From Azolla pinnata (lineage: Eukaryota; Streptophyta; Polypodiopsida; Salviniales; Salviniaceae), in contig JBBBWG010028534.1 in the NCBI GenBank assembly GCA_037176905.1, positions 23,203 through 57,839 on the forward strand: a stretch of 34,637 nt of DNA. Reading direction: 5' to 3'. The position numbers were made by a program, and so were the translations under genes. The stretch's first letter is position 1; every line of letters begins with the position of its first letter. Below the pieces are notes generated by a model, which saw only the letters and a list, made by a program, of their open reading frames with translations, did not search any database and was not told where the DNA came from. Below, piece by piece: positions 1 to 10,559 of this stretch.

Positions 1-897
1 GCTCCCCCTCTTCAGGATTTGAGGGTAGCATGCTCAACCCACGCTTCCGGATTTAGGGTTTAGGATTGATCCCAATCTGCAGGAAGCTCCCCTCTTCGGG
101 ATTGAGGGTATAGCATGCTCACCCCACTTCTTATGGATTTAGGGTTTAGGATTGATCCCAATCTGCAGGAAGCTCGCCCTCTTCAGGATCGAGGGTACAG
201 CGCGCTCACCCCACTCTTCCGGATTTAGGGTTTAGGATTGATCCCAATCTGCAGGAAGCTCCCCCTCTTCAGGATTTGAGGGTAGCATGCTCACCCCACT
301 TCTTCGGATTTAGGGTTTAGGATTGATCCCAATCTGCAGGAAGTTCCCCTCTGCAGGAGTGAGGGTGAGCATGCTCACCCCACTTCTTCGGGATTTAGGG
401 CTTAGGATTGATCCCAATCAGCAGGAAGCTCCCCTCTTCAGGATTGAGGGTGAGCATGCTCACCCCACTCTTTCGAATTTAGGGTTTAGGATTTATCACA
501 ATCTGCAGGAAGGGATATAGGGTAGCATGCTCACCCCACTCTTCCGGGTTTAGAGTTTAGGATTGATCACAATCTGCAGGAAGCTCCCCTCTTCAGGATT
601 CAGGGTACAGCATGCTCACCCCATTCTTCCGGATTTACGGTTTCGGATTGATCCCAATCTGCAGGAAGCTCCCCTCTTCAGGATTGAGGGTGAGCATGCT
701 CGCCCCACTCTTCCGGATTTAGGGTTTAGGATTAATCCCAATCTGCAGGAAGCTGCCCTCTTCAGGATTGAGGGTGAGCATGCTAACCCCACTCTTCTGG
801 ATTTAGGGTTTAGGATTGATCCGAATCTGCAGGAAGCTCCCCTCTTGAGGATTGAGGGTATAGCATGCTCACCCCACTCTTCCGGATTTAGGGTTTA
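1..897. repeat. Tandem array of ~85-bp units with telomere-like heptamers
   Basis: About ten head-to-tail copies of an 84-86-bp unit run in from the left edge. The anchor GATCCCAATCTGCAGGAAG, or close variants of it, begins near 68, 154, 240, 325, 410, 494, 565, 650, 734 and 818, so one unit (494 to 565) is shortened to 71 bp. Each unit holds GGATTTAGGGTTTAGGATT, which contains the plant telomere heptamer TTTAGGG. Several units also carry a palindrome centred on GAGCATGCTC; at 363-380 and 448-465 it is a perfect 18-bp palindrome. The array stops near 897, about 170 bp before the acceptor of the first recognisable exon, so it is probably intronic. Open frames across it are a by-product of unit lengths divisible by three. 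Confidence 0.95.
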
Positions 898-1065
898 GGG
901 TTTTCATGGGCACATACATAAACATAGCACCTGACTGAGCATGGTATCTTTTGGGTTTTCATGGGCGAGAGAACAAGACAAGAGCCTGTTCTTTAGTTTT
1001 TCTAACTATTCCCTCTGATCTTCATGCATCCTATGTGTGCATATGCTTTGCCTGATTGATTGCAG

Positions 1066-1318
1066 ATGTGTGGATCTTTCACTCAAGGACGGTGAAGAAG
1101 AGACCATCTTGAAGGCCATTGATGTGGTGAAAAGGATCGTGGGTTACGTTCCTCCGCCATATCTATCGGTGACTCAACAGATGGAAGGTCTGTGTAAGTT
1201 TACCGGGTTGCAATCGCCGTATGCATATGAGGATCTTTCTCTTGAAGAAATCAAGGAGCAACTCATCCTTCTCGAAATCTTGGTTGGAGTTAAGGCCCCT
1301 GCAGATGCAGAGATTTGA
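1066..1318 (+). CDS. Last coding exon of an unrecognised gene (5' part outside the window)
   Basis: I do not recognise the family. The sequence TTGATTGCAG ending at 1065 is a good splice acceptor. From 1066 one base completes a split codon, and a frame of about 83 residues then runs to TGA at 1316-1318. The peptide starts CVDLSLKDGEEETILKAIDV, continues through a GYVPPPYLS stretch, and ends with an acidic and leucine-rich helix-like segment (DLSLEEIKEQLILLEILVG). It has no transmembrane segment and is mostly charged and amphipathic, so it could be the C-terminal tail of a soluble protein. Codon use and charge look like genuine coding sequence, unlike the flanks. The 3'UTR follows, but I see no strong AATAAA. 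The gene is convergent with the TOM1-like gene. An ATG-initiated version from 1037 would read through the intron end and is less likely. Confidence 0.6.
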
Positions 1319-1755
1319 GCAACAAGTGAGAGCTCCATCCCCCTGTACATTTTTTACATTATCCCATTGCCAAAATCCCTCTGCATATACATACATATTT
1401 CATGTGCTTTGCACTCAGTGTCTCATATGGATAAGAAGTCCCAGTCGAAGAACTGAAAAGAGTGCATCAAAGAATGCATTATTGAAGAATCGAAGGGTGT
1501 CAAATCAAAAGACCCTTCGGAACGTGTACTGTGCTCAAAATTGCACCATGTTCAATTGGTACAGTAATCCTCATCGTCAATGTTCGGCTTGAGAATGAAT
1601 TATTAAATAGATTGGGCAATCCGTTTGAGCATTTGTGTCTAGCAAATTTGATGCAGTGGAATGCAGTTTCCACTTTGTTAGTGCTGAAAAACTTAGTCCT
1701 GATCAATAATATGTCTATCAATAGTAATTCTAGTGTAGATTTGAAACCAATTGCC

Positions 1756-1893
1756 ACATGTTCCTTTGTCTATGTAATTCTAGGTGGTCTTTTACATTAT
1801 CTATTGATATTGTAATATAGTAAATGTGAACAAAATGCTTCTGTTGCAACATATTTCTTTGTCTGTATGTAATTCTAGCTGGTCTTTTGCACT
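1756..1893. repeat. Diverged direct duplication, ~93-bp offset
   Basis: The segment from 1756 (ACATGTTCCTTTGTCTATGT onward) recurs from 1849 with a few substitutions and a 2-3-base insertion. Both copies include TGTAATTCTAG followed by TGGTCTTTT. Confidence 0.7.
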
Positions 1894-1941
1894 TACAAGT
1901 TTGCAATTATTTCAAAGTTTGAGGGTTCAATGCGAAATTCA

Positions 1942-2160
1942 GAAGTTTGAAACACAATTTGGCGTAACGGAAATCCAGACTTACCAACACATCACCTCTT
2001 ACTATCAAGTAACATGTGTAGAGCAAAATGCCCAGAAGCATTTTGAAGCATGCACTTAAAATTTCAAGAAATTCGGAAGTTTGAAACACAATTTGGCGTA
2101 ACGGAAATCCAGACTTATTTCCAGACTTACCAACACATCACCTCTTACTATCAAGTAACA
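1942..2160. repeat. Near-perfect direct duplication, ~134-bp offset
   Basis: A segment starting GAAGTTTGAAACACAATTTG at 1942 recurs from 2076, through the shared run ending CTCTTACTATCAAGTAACAT. The second copy has an extra 13 bases (a second CAGACTTA-like stretch). The copies are otherwise almost identical, which implies a recent event. Confidence 0.9.
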
Positions 2161-2616
2161 TATGAAGAGCGCACAATGTTAGAAAGGAATCAAGATCATT
2201 CGAGTTTGGCATATTGACAATCCACTGTGCAAGATTGAAGTAGGCAAAAACCATGTTCATCACAACCCGATGTTTTAAGGCTTAATGTACTGAAATTGGA
2301 GTCCAAGGCAGAGAGACAAAGTTTTATTTCATAGATATCACAATACACAACACTGTAAGCTGAAATTGCATGTCCAGCATTTCATTCCAGCAAACGGTAG
2401 AAACACAAGCAACATATTTGCAAAGAGACTAGATTAAGACACACAACAAATGAAGATCTTAAAAAGTGCAGTTAAAATGACCTATTAACAGGGGAAACGG
2501 AGGCGGAGGGGGCAGGGAAAAGACAAGCCACATGGGCATCTTCTTCACTTCTGACAAGGACTAGCTTGAAAACAAACAAGCCATTGCAGTTTCGTCTCTC
2601 ACCACAACTTATTGAA

Positions 2617-2695
2617 ACAAATCATTGCATCTCTCCTAAAAGAATGCTCATCATATACGAACAAATCATTGCATCTCTTCTAAAGAATGCTCGTA
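2617..2695. repeat. Short direct duplication, ~46-bp offset
   Basis: CAAATCATTGCATCTCTCCT at about 2617 recurs at about 2663 with one substitution, and both are followed by AAAGAATGCTC. It lies in the presumed 3'UTR of the TOM1-like gene. Confidence 0.8.
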
Positions 2696-2985
2696 TATCA
2701 AAGGCCTATCCAAAATACAAATTTTTCTTTAAGAATGCATCAGATTGTGTAACCGTGGCAGTGCAGTACCGTCTGTAGCAGCAGCGCGTGGCCTTCCCAC
2801 AAGCCCTCAGCTTCCAATGCACAGCTCCCTTCAACAAGATATACCTCAATCGTGGAAAAATAATAATAATAATAGGCTTCCTTACTCAATACAAGCTTTG
2901 GCGATTCTCGTTAAGCAACCGATGTGGTGACCTTTCATATAAATCAGTATACACACAGCCATTTCGCGTCATCTTGGTTCGTCTC

Positions 2986-5900
2986 TCATCGAATCGGATG
3001 ATATTGAGCCGAAACCCGTTTCGGAGGAAGTTTACGCAGGATGAATAGCACCAGTGCTGATGGTAGGATCTCCACCAACTGAGCCCAAAAGTAAAGAACA
3101 TTTGAGGGAAACAGTGTTTAAAATCATGGCTCACCATGCCTTCAATCTGATAGATATTATTTCTTACCATGTAGAATATCACATTCAATATTGGATGCTC
3201 CAGCACATCCAAATCGACATTGTCATCAAATGCTGACCAAGCAACCTGAGTAGCTCCAACAGTGAGAAGGTTTGTCTATGCTTGCAACAGCTGGTAGTAA
3301 ATGGACTGAGGTTGTATATTTCTGATCCATTTTTCTCATGAGATCGGCTTTATAAAATTCCCTAAGACTTACCACAATTGTTCTGACAATGAAGCAAGTG
3401 AAGCATATGACCGTCACAAACCCAACCTGTCATCGGCAACAAATAATCTTGTAAGTGCAAAGTAAACTCTTGGTAGCTATGCAAAACAAAATATGTAAAT
3501 CTAATATGAATGCGTGTCCCCAGAACATAGTTTTACATGGGTTCTACCTCTTTCAGCTTCTTTCGCCGGCCTTTTGATTCGAGCGGAAAACGCCGAAGCA
3601 TCATAAACAAACTTCACAAACATATCCTCAGATATATGAAGTCCATTTGCATTGGTTCTTGTAAAAGACCATTTGACTAGAGATACATTACGGAAATTCT
3701 CACCTTCCACCATAGAGTGCGAATCCAAGAGCAGCAAAGAAGGAAACAACTGCAACCAAAACAGAACAGTATATTTATTAGAACCTTTATGGAGACTCAC
3801 CTCAGGACGCCCATACATTCAGATAGTCGTATTTTGTATTTTAAAGACATCGCAGAAACCTTTTTGCCAAACACACAAAATATACAGTATTTTTAGTACA
3901 AAAATCTACAAATGCAGATATTTCTTGAACTTTCTGGAAAATTTATCACATTCATCTCCATCCTTAAATCCTTGAATGTGTTTACGCCAAAAAGTGTTTA
4001 GTTCATTTATGATAGCTCCCTCTGAAGATCTCAATTATTTCAATAAATAAGCCAACATCACCGATTTCTAATTTCAAGATCTGCAGAGCGCACAACCACC
4101 TATGCCTTATGGGGAAAATGACAGTCCATGGCATAAGCCATCATGGCCAAAACCATTGATAAGGACAGGTTATGAACTATACGCAGTAGGTCAATGGAAA
4201 CAAATCCAGGATGATGGCCTCCAGTTGGACACATTATCAAATTTCAGCCTACACAACCCACAGCACCAAAATTGATAGCATTCACACCACCAAAGTTCAT
4301 AGGACCAATTTGCTGCTGCATTATAATCGTATTTATGAGCAAGTTTGCAATTTACACAAACATTGCAGATTAGATTATTAAACTCATTACTTATGTTCAA
4401 TCCCATAACAGTTAAAAAACCTAAAATTTTGGACAAACCCAGAAGCATCCTCAGCCTATAAACATAAGCCCAATTAGGCTGACCGTAATCGTCATTCTTC
4501 TTATCATACTCTTGGATCCAGCAGCTGGAACATGTTAGAACAGCTATTTAGGCCACATATCCTACATCACCTAGCCATATCCTCTTATGCTGACACAGCC
4601 ATTCAGACAATGATGGTCACAATAGTGCATAGAGGCCATTCAAGATAATGTCCTTTAATCATGGCCTATTAACAATGCTACAATCATGAAGTCGAACCTT
4701 GGAGGATACACAGAATAAGCATGAGAAAGAAGTATGCACAGAGACACGAAAGTGGTGATAAAATATGAACCTACACCTGAACAATCAAAGATTAAATGAA
4801 CTACATAGTGGAGACTTCGAAGGCTAAATGAGAAGAAAAATCGGTTGTTAAACGGCGGCTAATTCCATGTACGAAACTGTACAGCATGCAAAGTGTACGA
4901 CTATTAGCTTTTCTTCTAACCTTTTTCTGAGTAGATGCTACTTATCATTTGACCATACCAGTTCATCTCAAGGTCCTAGGATAATCTGTTCCTAGGACTT
5001 GGTACGAATCTATATAGTCACATGACATTTGTTAACCTCCAAATACTTAACCTTGGGCATACCTTATCATACATCTAAAAATCACACATAATTCTTACCA
5101 CTTACCTGCAAAGAACAACCTCGCTGCAGCCACGATAAATTTATTATAATTATACCACTCAAATAACCATATGACAATCTGTCATAAGAAAAAATTTGTA
5201 AGGCATTTTCATTTGAATTAAGGGATCATATCTTCGTATGTTTAAATAAAATTAATTTCCAATCACCTGTATGCCATAGATCACACCATTCATAGCGAGA
5301 AATCCTGGGCGTAGTTTGTCAGATGGTAAGCTTCTTGCCTAGAAAAACAAAAATAAGATATACATATTTTGCACCACAAAGAACTCATTCATACAAATAT
5401 TCTAACAATAACCTGGTGGTATATTTCTGCCCAGAAGAGAACTAGAAGTGTATATGTTGAAAAGAACAGAAGCCCAGGGAAATCCAAAAGAACAACAATA
5501 AGAATCTTGAAGCTCAATGAGAATACATTCCTGTATAAGCCAAAAACTAGGGCTCGAGCTGCATAAATAGAAGTAATCATTCAGTGATCTAAAAGGATTT
5601 CAAATTTCCAGAACATGATAAAAAATGAAAACGCATTTCAACAACTCACCAAGATTCACAATGAAATTCATTAAATGAAACACTTTCTGTGTAGTCCATC
5701 TACATTCTGGCACTCGCATTTCAATTCGTATCAATTGTGTCTGCAAGCATCAGATAGTGTTGAGAATAATAATCTGATCTTTACAACTCATCACTTTAAA
5801 CCCCAATGACCTATAATGCCTCACCAGAAAAACTTTGAGGCTCGTAATATTACTCCAGAAAACCAGAATCTGAACTAATAAATCCTAATAAACAAAATGC

Positions 5901-8900
5901 TGACTTCACTATCATATAATTATCCAGTAAGATTGAATTTGATTATATTTCTGTGAACCCAAATCTGTTAGCGAATCTGCCACAGCACTCTCCAAACAAA
6001 ATACGAAAACAAAGATAAACCACCAGTCGGCATAATGTGTAGCCCATTTAAATCAAATTTTATCATCGTTGACATATTTGGAAGGGGAACGCGTTCTTCC
6101 AGCATCTCCATCCCCTTCAGCCGTCAGCATGCAATTTGCCAAGATTCCATGCCCTACTCTCTCCAACTCTAACCTCTGTACATCTTGCACTCTATTGTGC
6201 AGACTTTGTTGTGAAGTTAGCTTTGTTCCTGATGCCATCAGCACCTCGTCCACAAGTTCTCATTCATCTCTTCCTCGGCTGGAGAACCTCCTTCCGCCAA
6301 ACTATCCACAGCTGGAAACACCATCCATTACCAGTGTTAACTTGTACGGGAACCTCATGCATGTCGTGGGACAACCCCTACAAATCCAATCTGGACATAG
6401 ATCACTATGACCAAAAACCTCAGCTGGAACCCACTTAACTAGGTCAACCTCAACTGGATTGGGACTCAATCTGTTCGGACAGCACTGGTAAAAACCCTCT
6501 GTTCCAACCCACCTTAGCCGGGACTATATATGTTCTTCTCTTTTGGACTCTTACTGCTCATACCGGTAACCCCATGTTGTAGCCTCCCTTAAAGTTATGG
6601 ACTTTGGTTGCAGTTCCTTTTGCTGGCTACACCTGATCTCATCGCATATCAGACGACTCCACTGATGGACGGTCTTGCCACCCCCATGTCATCAAAATCT
6701 GCTCCAGTCACAATGATTCAATTAGATGTGTAACGGCCAGACCTGCACCCAAACTGCACCATGTTTGCAACTGCCAAACTTGGACGGCATCTGCAATAAC
6801 ACATGGCCTGCCACTACACTGTTACATGGTCGTGAGTTAGGTTAGCTATACATACCAACACCCTCTTGGTCGTATTTGGTGCACATTTAGGTCATTCGGC
6901 CTCTACGGTAAACCATCCATCTGCCACACTCTCCTAGGATTCACCAGCTACTGCTCCTGATCAGGCCAATGTAACCAATGTCATCCTCTTCATTCATACT
7001 GCTACCATCATCATCCCTGTCTCAAACTGCAGCAGTTGGATGTCATCCAGCCTGCTCATCCTTTGAGCTCTCATGCATGCCATAAAGCCACCATGTTCAT
7101 ATGGAGGGGGAAGGTAGAGCCTAGTGTGGCTCCACTCCCACCCTTGGAGATGTCACACTAAAAGAAAGAAAGGAAAGGTGCAAATTCAGAGGATTTGGTT
7201 CAGGAAATAGATGTATAATCATACAAACAGAACCATAAAATAGTCACGAACAGTGGGTTTATGTAGGAATGCCCCAGCCCCTGTGCAGTCAATGTACATA
7301 CATGGGAGGCGGGTAGAAAGCATAGTGGGGCACAGCCTGCACCAGCTCAAGTACATGACATCTACCCAGTTATTGCATCTGTCTTCGTAACTCGACCCCT
7401 GATTTATTTGCACGTGTAACATAGTTCTAGACTACGTTACATCCCTTATGTTCACATGCACTCACACAAAAGCGCCGACCCCTTCCCCATGGGATGGTTC
7501 CTAGCTATACGCGACCCTCATATGCAGAGACACCAGTGCCTGGGCGACAGGTGAAAATGGTCATATTTAGGCAGCCGAAGTGTTAACTGTTAATTCGGCA
7601 ACCCCCTTAATTACAAAAGCAGAATAGAGAGTACAGTAAGTGCAAAGATTCCTCATTCTTAGTGAAGCACTATATTACTGTTGGTTAACCCCAATATGAT
7701 CTGAGGCTCTACGAAAAATGTATCGGTGTACAGCATTGTGCTCAGAAAGCACCAACGGAAATTCTAAATAGTTAGAGAGTTCATGCTATAGTTTCCCCAA
7801 GAACTGCTTATGGAGAAAAAGATCTCAAGTAATGCTGGTTGATGAAAGGAAGTGGGACAATCGGATACCTAACATGGTCCACAATTACAAAGTTAAAATT
7901 TGAAAATTTTCCCCAAATTTATATCATATACATAAAGACAATCCAGGCTATATTTGTCTCACGAAGTGCTTATGGAGAAAAAAAACGCTAATAATGCCGA
8001 TTCATAGAGCATTTCAAGAATCAAAAGTTTAAGATCTAGTCCATACGCAAAGTCGAAGAAATTTGATGCTACATTTGCCTCAAGAAGAGGTTATGGAGAA
8101 AACAATATCAAGTACTGCCGGATGATGAAAGGCGGTAGATTTATATGATAAACCCATCTGGTCCATAAATCACAGAATCAAGAGTTTCAAACTTTGTCTA
8201 GGTCAATATCATATGTATAGTTGGAGATATTCCATGCTATACTTTGCCTCAAGAAGAGCTTATGGAGAACAAGATCTCAAGTAGTGCCTGTTGATGAAAG
8301 GCTACTTACTAGTAGGGTCATATGGTATAACATGTGGTCCATTGAAACAAAATTTGAAATTTTGTCCAAGTCAATATTATATGGATAGTTGGAGGTATCC
8401 CATGCTATACTTGCCTCAAGAAGAGTTTATGGAGAAAAAGATATCAAGCAATACTGATTGATGAAAGGCAGTAGGGTTATATGATATACCCATGCGGTCC
8501 ATAATTCACAGAACCAAATTTTGAAAATTTTGTCCAAGTCAATAGCAATAGCGTATGTATAGCTGGAGACATTTCATGCTATGATTGCCTCAAGAAGAGC
8601 TTATGGAGAAAAAGATCACAAGCAATGCCTGTTGATGAAGGGCAGTAGGGTTATATGATATACCCATATGGTCCATATGCTGGAGATATTCCATGCTATA
8701 CTTGCCTCGATAAGATCTTATGAGAAAAATATCTCGAGTAATGCCGGTTGATGAAAGGCAGTAGGGTGATATGATATACCTGTGTGGTGCATGATTCACA
8801 GAATCAAATTTTGAAAATTTTGTCCAAGTCAAAATCGTATCTATAGTTGGAGACGTTCCATGCTATATATTCGCCTGAAGAAGTGCTTAGAGAGAAAAGC

Positions 8901-9589
8901 AATCTTGGGTGATACTGTTTGATGAAGCACAGTAGGCTCACATGATATACGGAAATGGATCATAATTCCCAGATTCAATATCCAATCGATCTGGAAAGAA
9001 ATCAATTATCTCAATAATGGTATTGACAAAAGAAACCCCTGGGAATCGATGACATGAAATGCTTGGTCTGGCAAGATTTCCAAAGCAAGAGGTTAATAGA
9101 TCCTAGTGCAAGTTTGCAACTTTTGACAACTTTTTCTCTAGAATTTTAAGCTGTTGGCTATGAAGCATCGAACTGAATTCGCATTAGCTAGATTCTAATG
9201 CAAGTTCTGCATCGTCCGCATTTTGGCCTCGGTTTCGGCTGTCAGCTTAGAAGCATCAGGTTGTCTTTGTGTTGAAGCTTTGATTCATGATGAGCACGAG
9301 TTCGATCATGCACATCGTGCTGTGATCTGCAGAAATAGCACAATATATGTCTTCTCTGGCATTCTTCTGTCGATTCATTGCCAGTCCATTCTTCGATATT
9401 TCCGGAATAGAATCAACAGAAGCAAGTATTTCGTGTTAATTATGAAAGAATACGATACACATAGAAATCTGCGAAGCAATCTGACAGGAATAACACCGAA
9501 GAAAAACCCTAGAAATACACAGTGGCTCTTGTCACGGAAAACGATGCGACAGATTATCATGAGACAAAAGCCCTCTCGTTAACAACGCA

Positions 9590-9630
<41 letters not shown>

Positions 9631-9832
9631 TGCTTACGACTGCAACAGCTCCAACGATTGAGTAAGCCGCACATAGGGTATAGAATGCGATCTGCTGCCC
9701 TATCTCGGATTCGTTGGCATCATCCCACCAGTTCTTCAGCGCGGAAACGGCGGCCAGGGCCCTGCTACCGGAGAGGGAAGAGAGGAAGGAGGAGGAGAGG
9801 AGGAAGAACGGGTGCTGTCGGGGTATGTCCAT
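2986..9832 (-). CDS. TOM1: TOM1/TOM3/THH1-family multipass membrane protein, 10 coding exons
   Basis: Coding exons, in gene order: 9832-9638, 5740-5650, 5558-5413, 5338-5267, 5178-5106, 3749-3704, 3611-3548, 3426-3373, 3245-3168, 3078-2986. They total 912 nt, giving 303 aa plus TGA; all introns are GT-AG and frame is kept throughout. Family members in Arabidopsis are about 290 aa, with seven predicted membrane spans in vacuolar-type membranes. They are host proteins that tobamovirus replicases use as an anchor; the cellular role is less clear. Landmarks: NWWDD near residue 34, [79 protein letters not shown] and a C-terminus of [14 protein letters not shown]. Codon 1 (9832) is chosen because the family has a short N-terminus before the WW motif. 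Oddities: a Ser replaces the usual Arg of GGRLF at the exon 6/7 junction, and exon 7's acceptor (GTGAAG) has a poor pyrimidine tract. Which paralogue (TOM1, TOM3 or THH1) this represents is unresolved. Confidence 0.95.
3750..5105. other. Intron 5 of the TOM1-like gene, with a possible gene fragment
   Basis: This 1.36-kb intron separates the codon-split junction of exons 5 and 6. It is mostly AT-rich with no clear repeat. On the minus strand, 4191-4520 shows a run of sense-like peptide, including [20 protein letters not shown], that continues open to about 4191, and a nearby frame reads [12 protein letters not shown] cannot assign it to a family. It could be a decayed processed pseudogene or chance. 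Confidence 0.35.
6070..7560. other. C-rich compositional island in intron 1, possible decayed transposable element
   Basis: The base composition changes abruptly from AT-rich to C- and CA-rich. Overlapping open frames occur at 6069-6438 (+), with no recognisable domain. At 6729 the sequence TGTAACGGCC resembles the 5' end of many plant Ty3/gypsy LTRs, and GTTACA occurs at 7436-7441, which would give TG...CA ends about 713 bp apart. The five bases flanking each side (AGATG and TCCCT) do not match, so no target-site duplication supports a solo LTR. I see no primer-binding site, polypurine tract or reverse transcriptase motif. Confidence 0.3.
7770..8990. repeat. Intronic minisatellite, eight copies of a ~170-bp unit
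   Basis: The marker CTTATGGAGAAAAAGATCTC, or a variant of it, occurs near 7807, 7969, 8090, 8259, 8426, 8600, 8717 and 8885. Spacing is 162-174 bp except for two intervals of about 120 bp that lack part of the unit. Other shared words are TTGCCTCAAGAAGAGC, TGATGAAAGGCAGTAGGG, ATATGATATACC, AATTTTGAAAATTTTGTCCA and AGTTGGAGATATTCCATGCT. The copies are clearly diverged, so the array is old. Confidence 0.9.
9593..9628. repeat. (GA)n/(CT)n microsatellite beside a splice donor
   Basis: About 18 AG dinucleotides on the plus strand. In the sense of the minus-strand TOM1-like gene this is a CT tract beginning about ten bases after the intron 1 donor GTAAGC (9637-9632). Confidence 0.97.
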
Positions 9833-10330
9833 GAACGACGAGGAGGAGCAGATCTCAAATCTTCCGAGGAAGAAGAAGAAGAAGAAGAGGAGGAGGAAGA
9901 AGAGGAGGAAGAGGGAGGGACCATCAACTCTGAGCAAAGCTTTCGAAGCACGACAGCGAGGAAGGAGAAGGAATCAGGGAGATCTGCGGGGCGAAGCGAG
10001 AGGGACGGGGGGAGGATTTGCAGAGAAGAAAAGCTTCTTCTGTTTTCTGTGTTTTTGATGATACACACATTTACAGAAAGGCACAGAACAGAAGAAGAAG
10101 AAGAAGAAGAAGAAGTGCATTTTAGACAAAAGAACAAAACAGAAAAGAAAAGAATAGAAGAAAACAGATCAGAAAGACAACTGGAAACAGAAGCAGAGCC
10201 AGAAGCATCTGCTGCTTCTTCTGGAGTTTCTGAAGAAGAAAAACTGGAAGAATGCAGAAGGAGAAGAGAGAAGAGAGAGAAGAGCCTTGGCACCACCACC
10301 ACCCACCTCTGCACCACTTCTCGCCCACAT
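9833..10330 (-). promoter_or_regulatory. Pyrimidine-rich leader and proximal promoter of the TOM1-like gene
   Basis: In the sense of the minus-strand gene this region is dominated by TTC/CTT and TCC runs; on the plus strand they are GAA/GAG runs at about 9867-9912, 10093-10117 and 10235-10285. CT-rich leaders and Y-patch promoters are common in plants. Long plus-strand glutamate-rich and minus-strand serine/phenylalanine-rich frames here are low-complexity artefacts. The transcription start cannot be fixed by eye. Confidence 0.5.
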
Positions 10331-10374
10331 CGTCTCCCTCGACGAATCGGTCGATTTGGATTTGCGACATCTGA

Positions 10375-10535
10375 TCGATCGATCGATTTCCAAATCCATG
10401 CGATCAGTTTCGGCGATCGATTGATCGATTCGGATCCAAATCCATGCGATCAGTTTCGGCGATCGATTGATCGATTCGGATCCAAATCCATGCGATCAGT
10501 TTCAGCGATCGATCGATCGATTCGGATCCAATACG
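10375..10535. repeat. 46-bp tandem repeat rich in GATCGAT
   Basis: CCATGCGATCAGTTTCGGCG starts at 10396, 10442 and 10488, exactly 46 bp apart, and the third copy has one change. Each unit contains overlapping GATCGATTGATCGATT, which is nearly self-complementary. Confidence 0.93.
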
Positions 10536-10559
10536 TTCGATATCGATCAATTGATACGG

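Larger units (their letters stand above)
1319..2985. other. Convergent intergenic region with 3'UTRs and small duplications
   Basis: This holds the 3' flank of the left gene (+) and that of the TOM1-like gene (-). I see no supportable coding sequence; the open frames are short and overlap on both strands. A possible polyadenylation signal for the minus-strand gene is TTTATT on the plus strand at 2323-2328 (AATAAA on the minus strand), which would give it a 3'UTR of about 660 bases. Three local direct duplications are listed separately. Confidence 0.6.
5741..9637. other. Intron 1 of the TOM1-like gene (3.9 kb)
   Basis: This is the longest intron in the window; the other introns are about 70 bp to 1.4 kb. 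From acceptor to donor it contains an AT-rich stretch (5741-6060), a C-rich island (about 6070-7560), an eight-copy minisatellite (about 7770-8990), unique sequence, and a GA/CT microsatellite beside the donor. No exon-like segment with family similarity was found inside it. Confidence 0.7.

Noticed and set aside
323..898. Open frames through the 85-bp array encoding a ~28-residue peptide repeat (FRIDPNLQEAPLFRIEGEHA)
   Set aside because: Unit lengths of 84 give an open frame by arithmetic, and 85-86-bp units break it. No conserved start or splice signals, and the array lies beside an intron acceptor.
6729..7441. Solo Ty3/gypsy LTR (TGTAACGGCC ... GTTACA)
   Set aside because: The flanking five bases do not match, no internal LTR signals were seen, and there is only one copy. 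Kept only as a weak possibility under the C-rich island.
2986..9832. A viral element, because the TOM1 family is named after tobamovirus multiplication
   Set aside because: This is a normal host gene with ten coding exons. The name reflects a mutant phenotype; no viral sequence is present.
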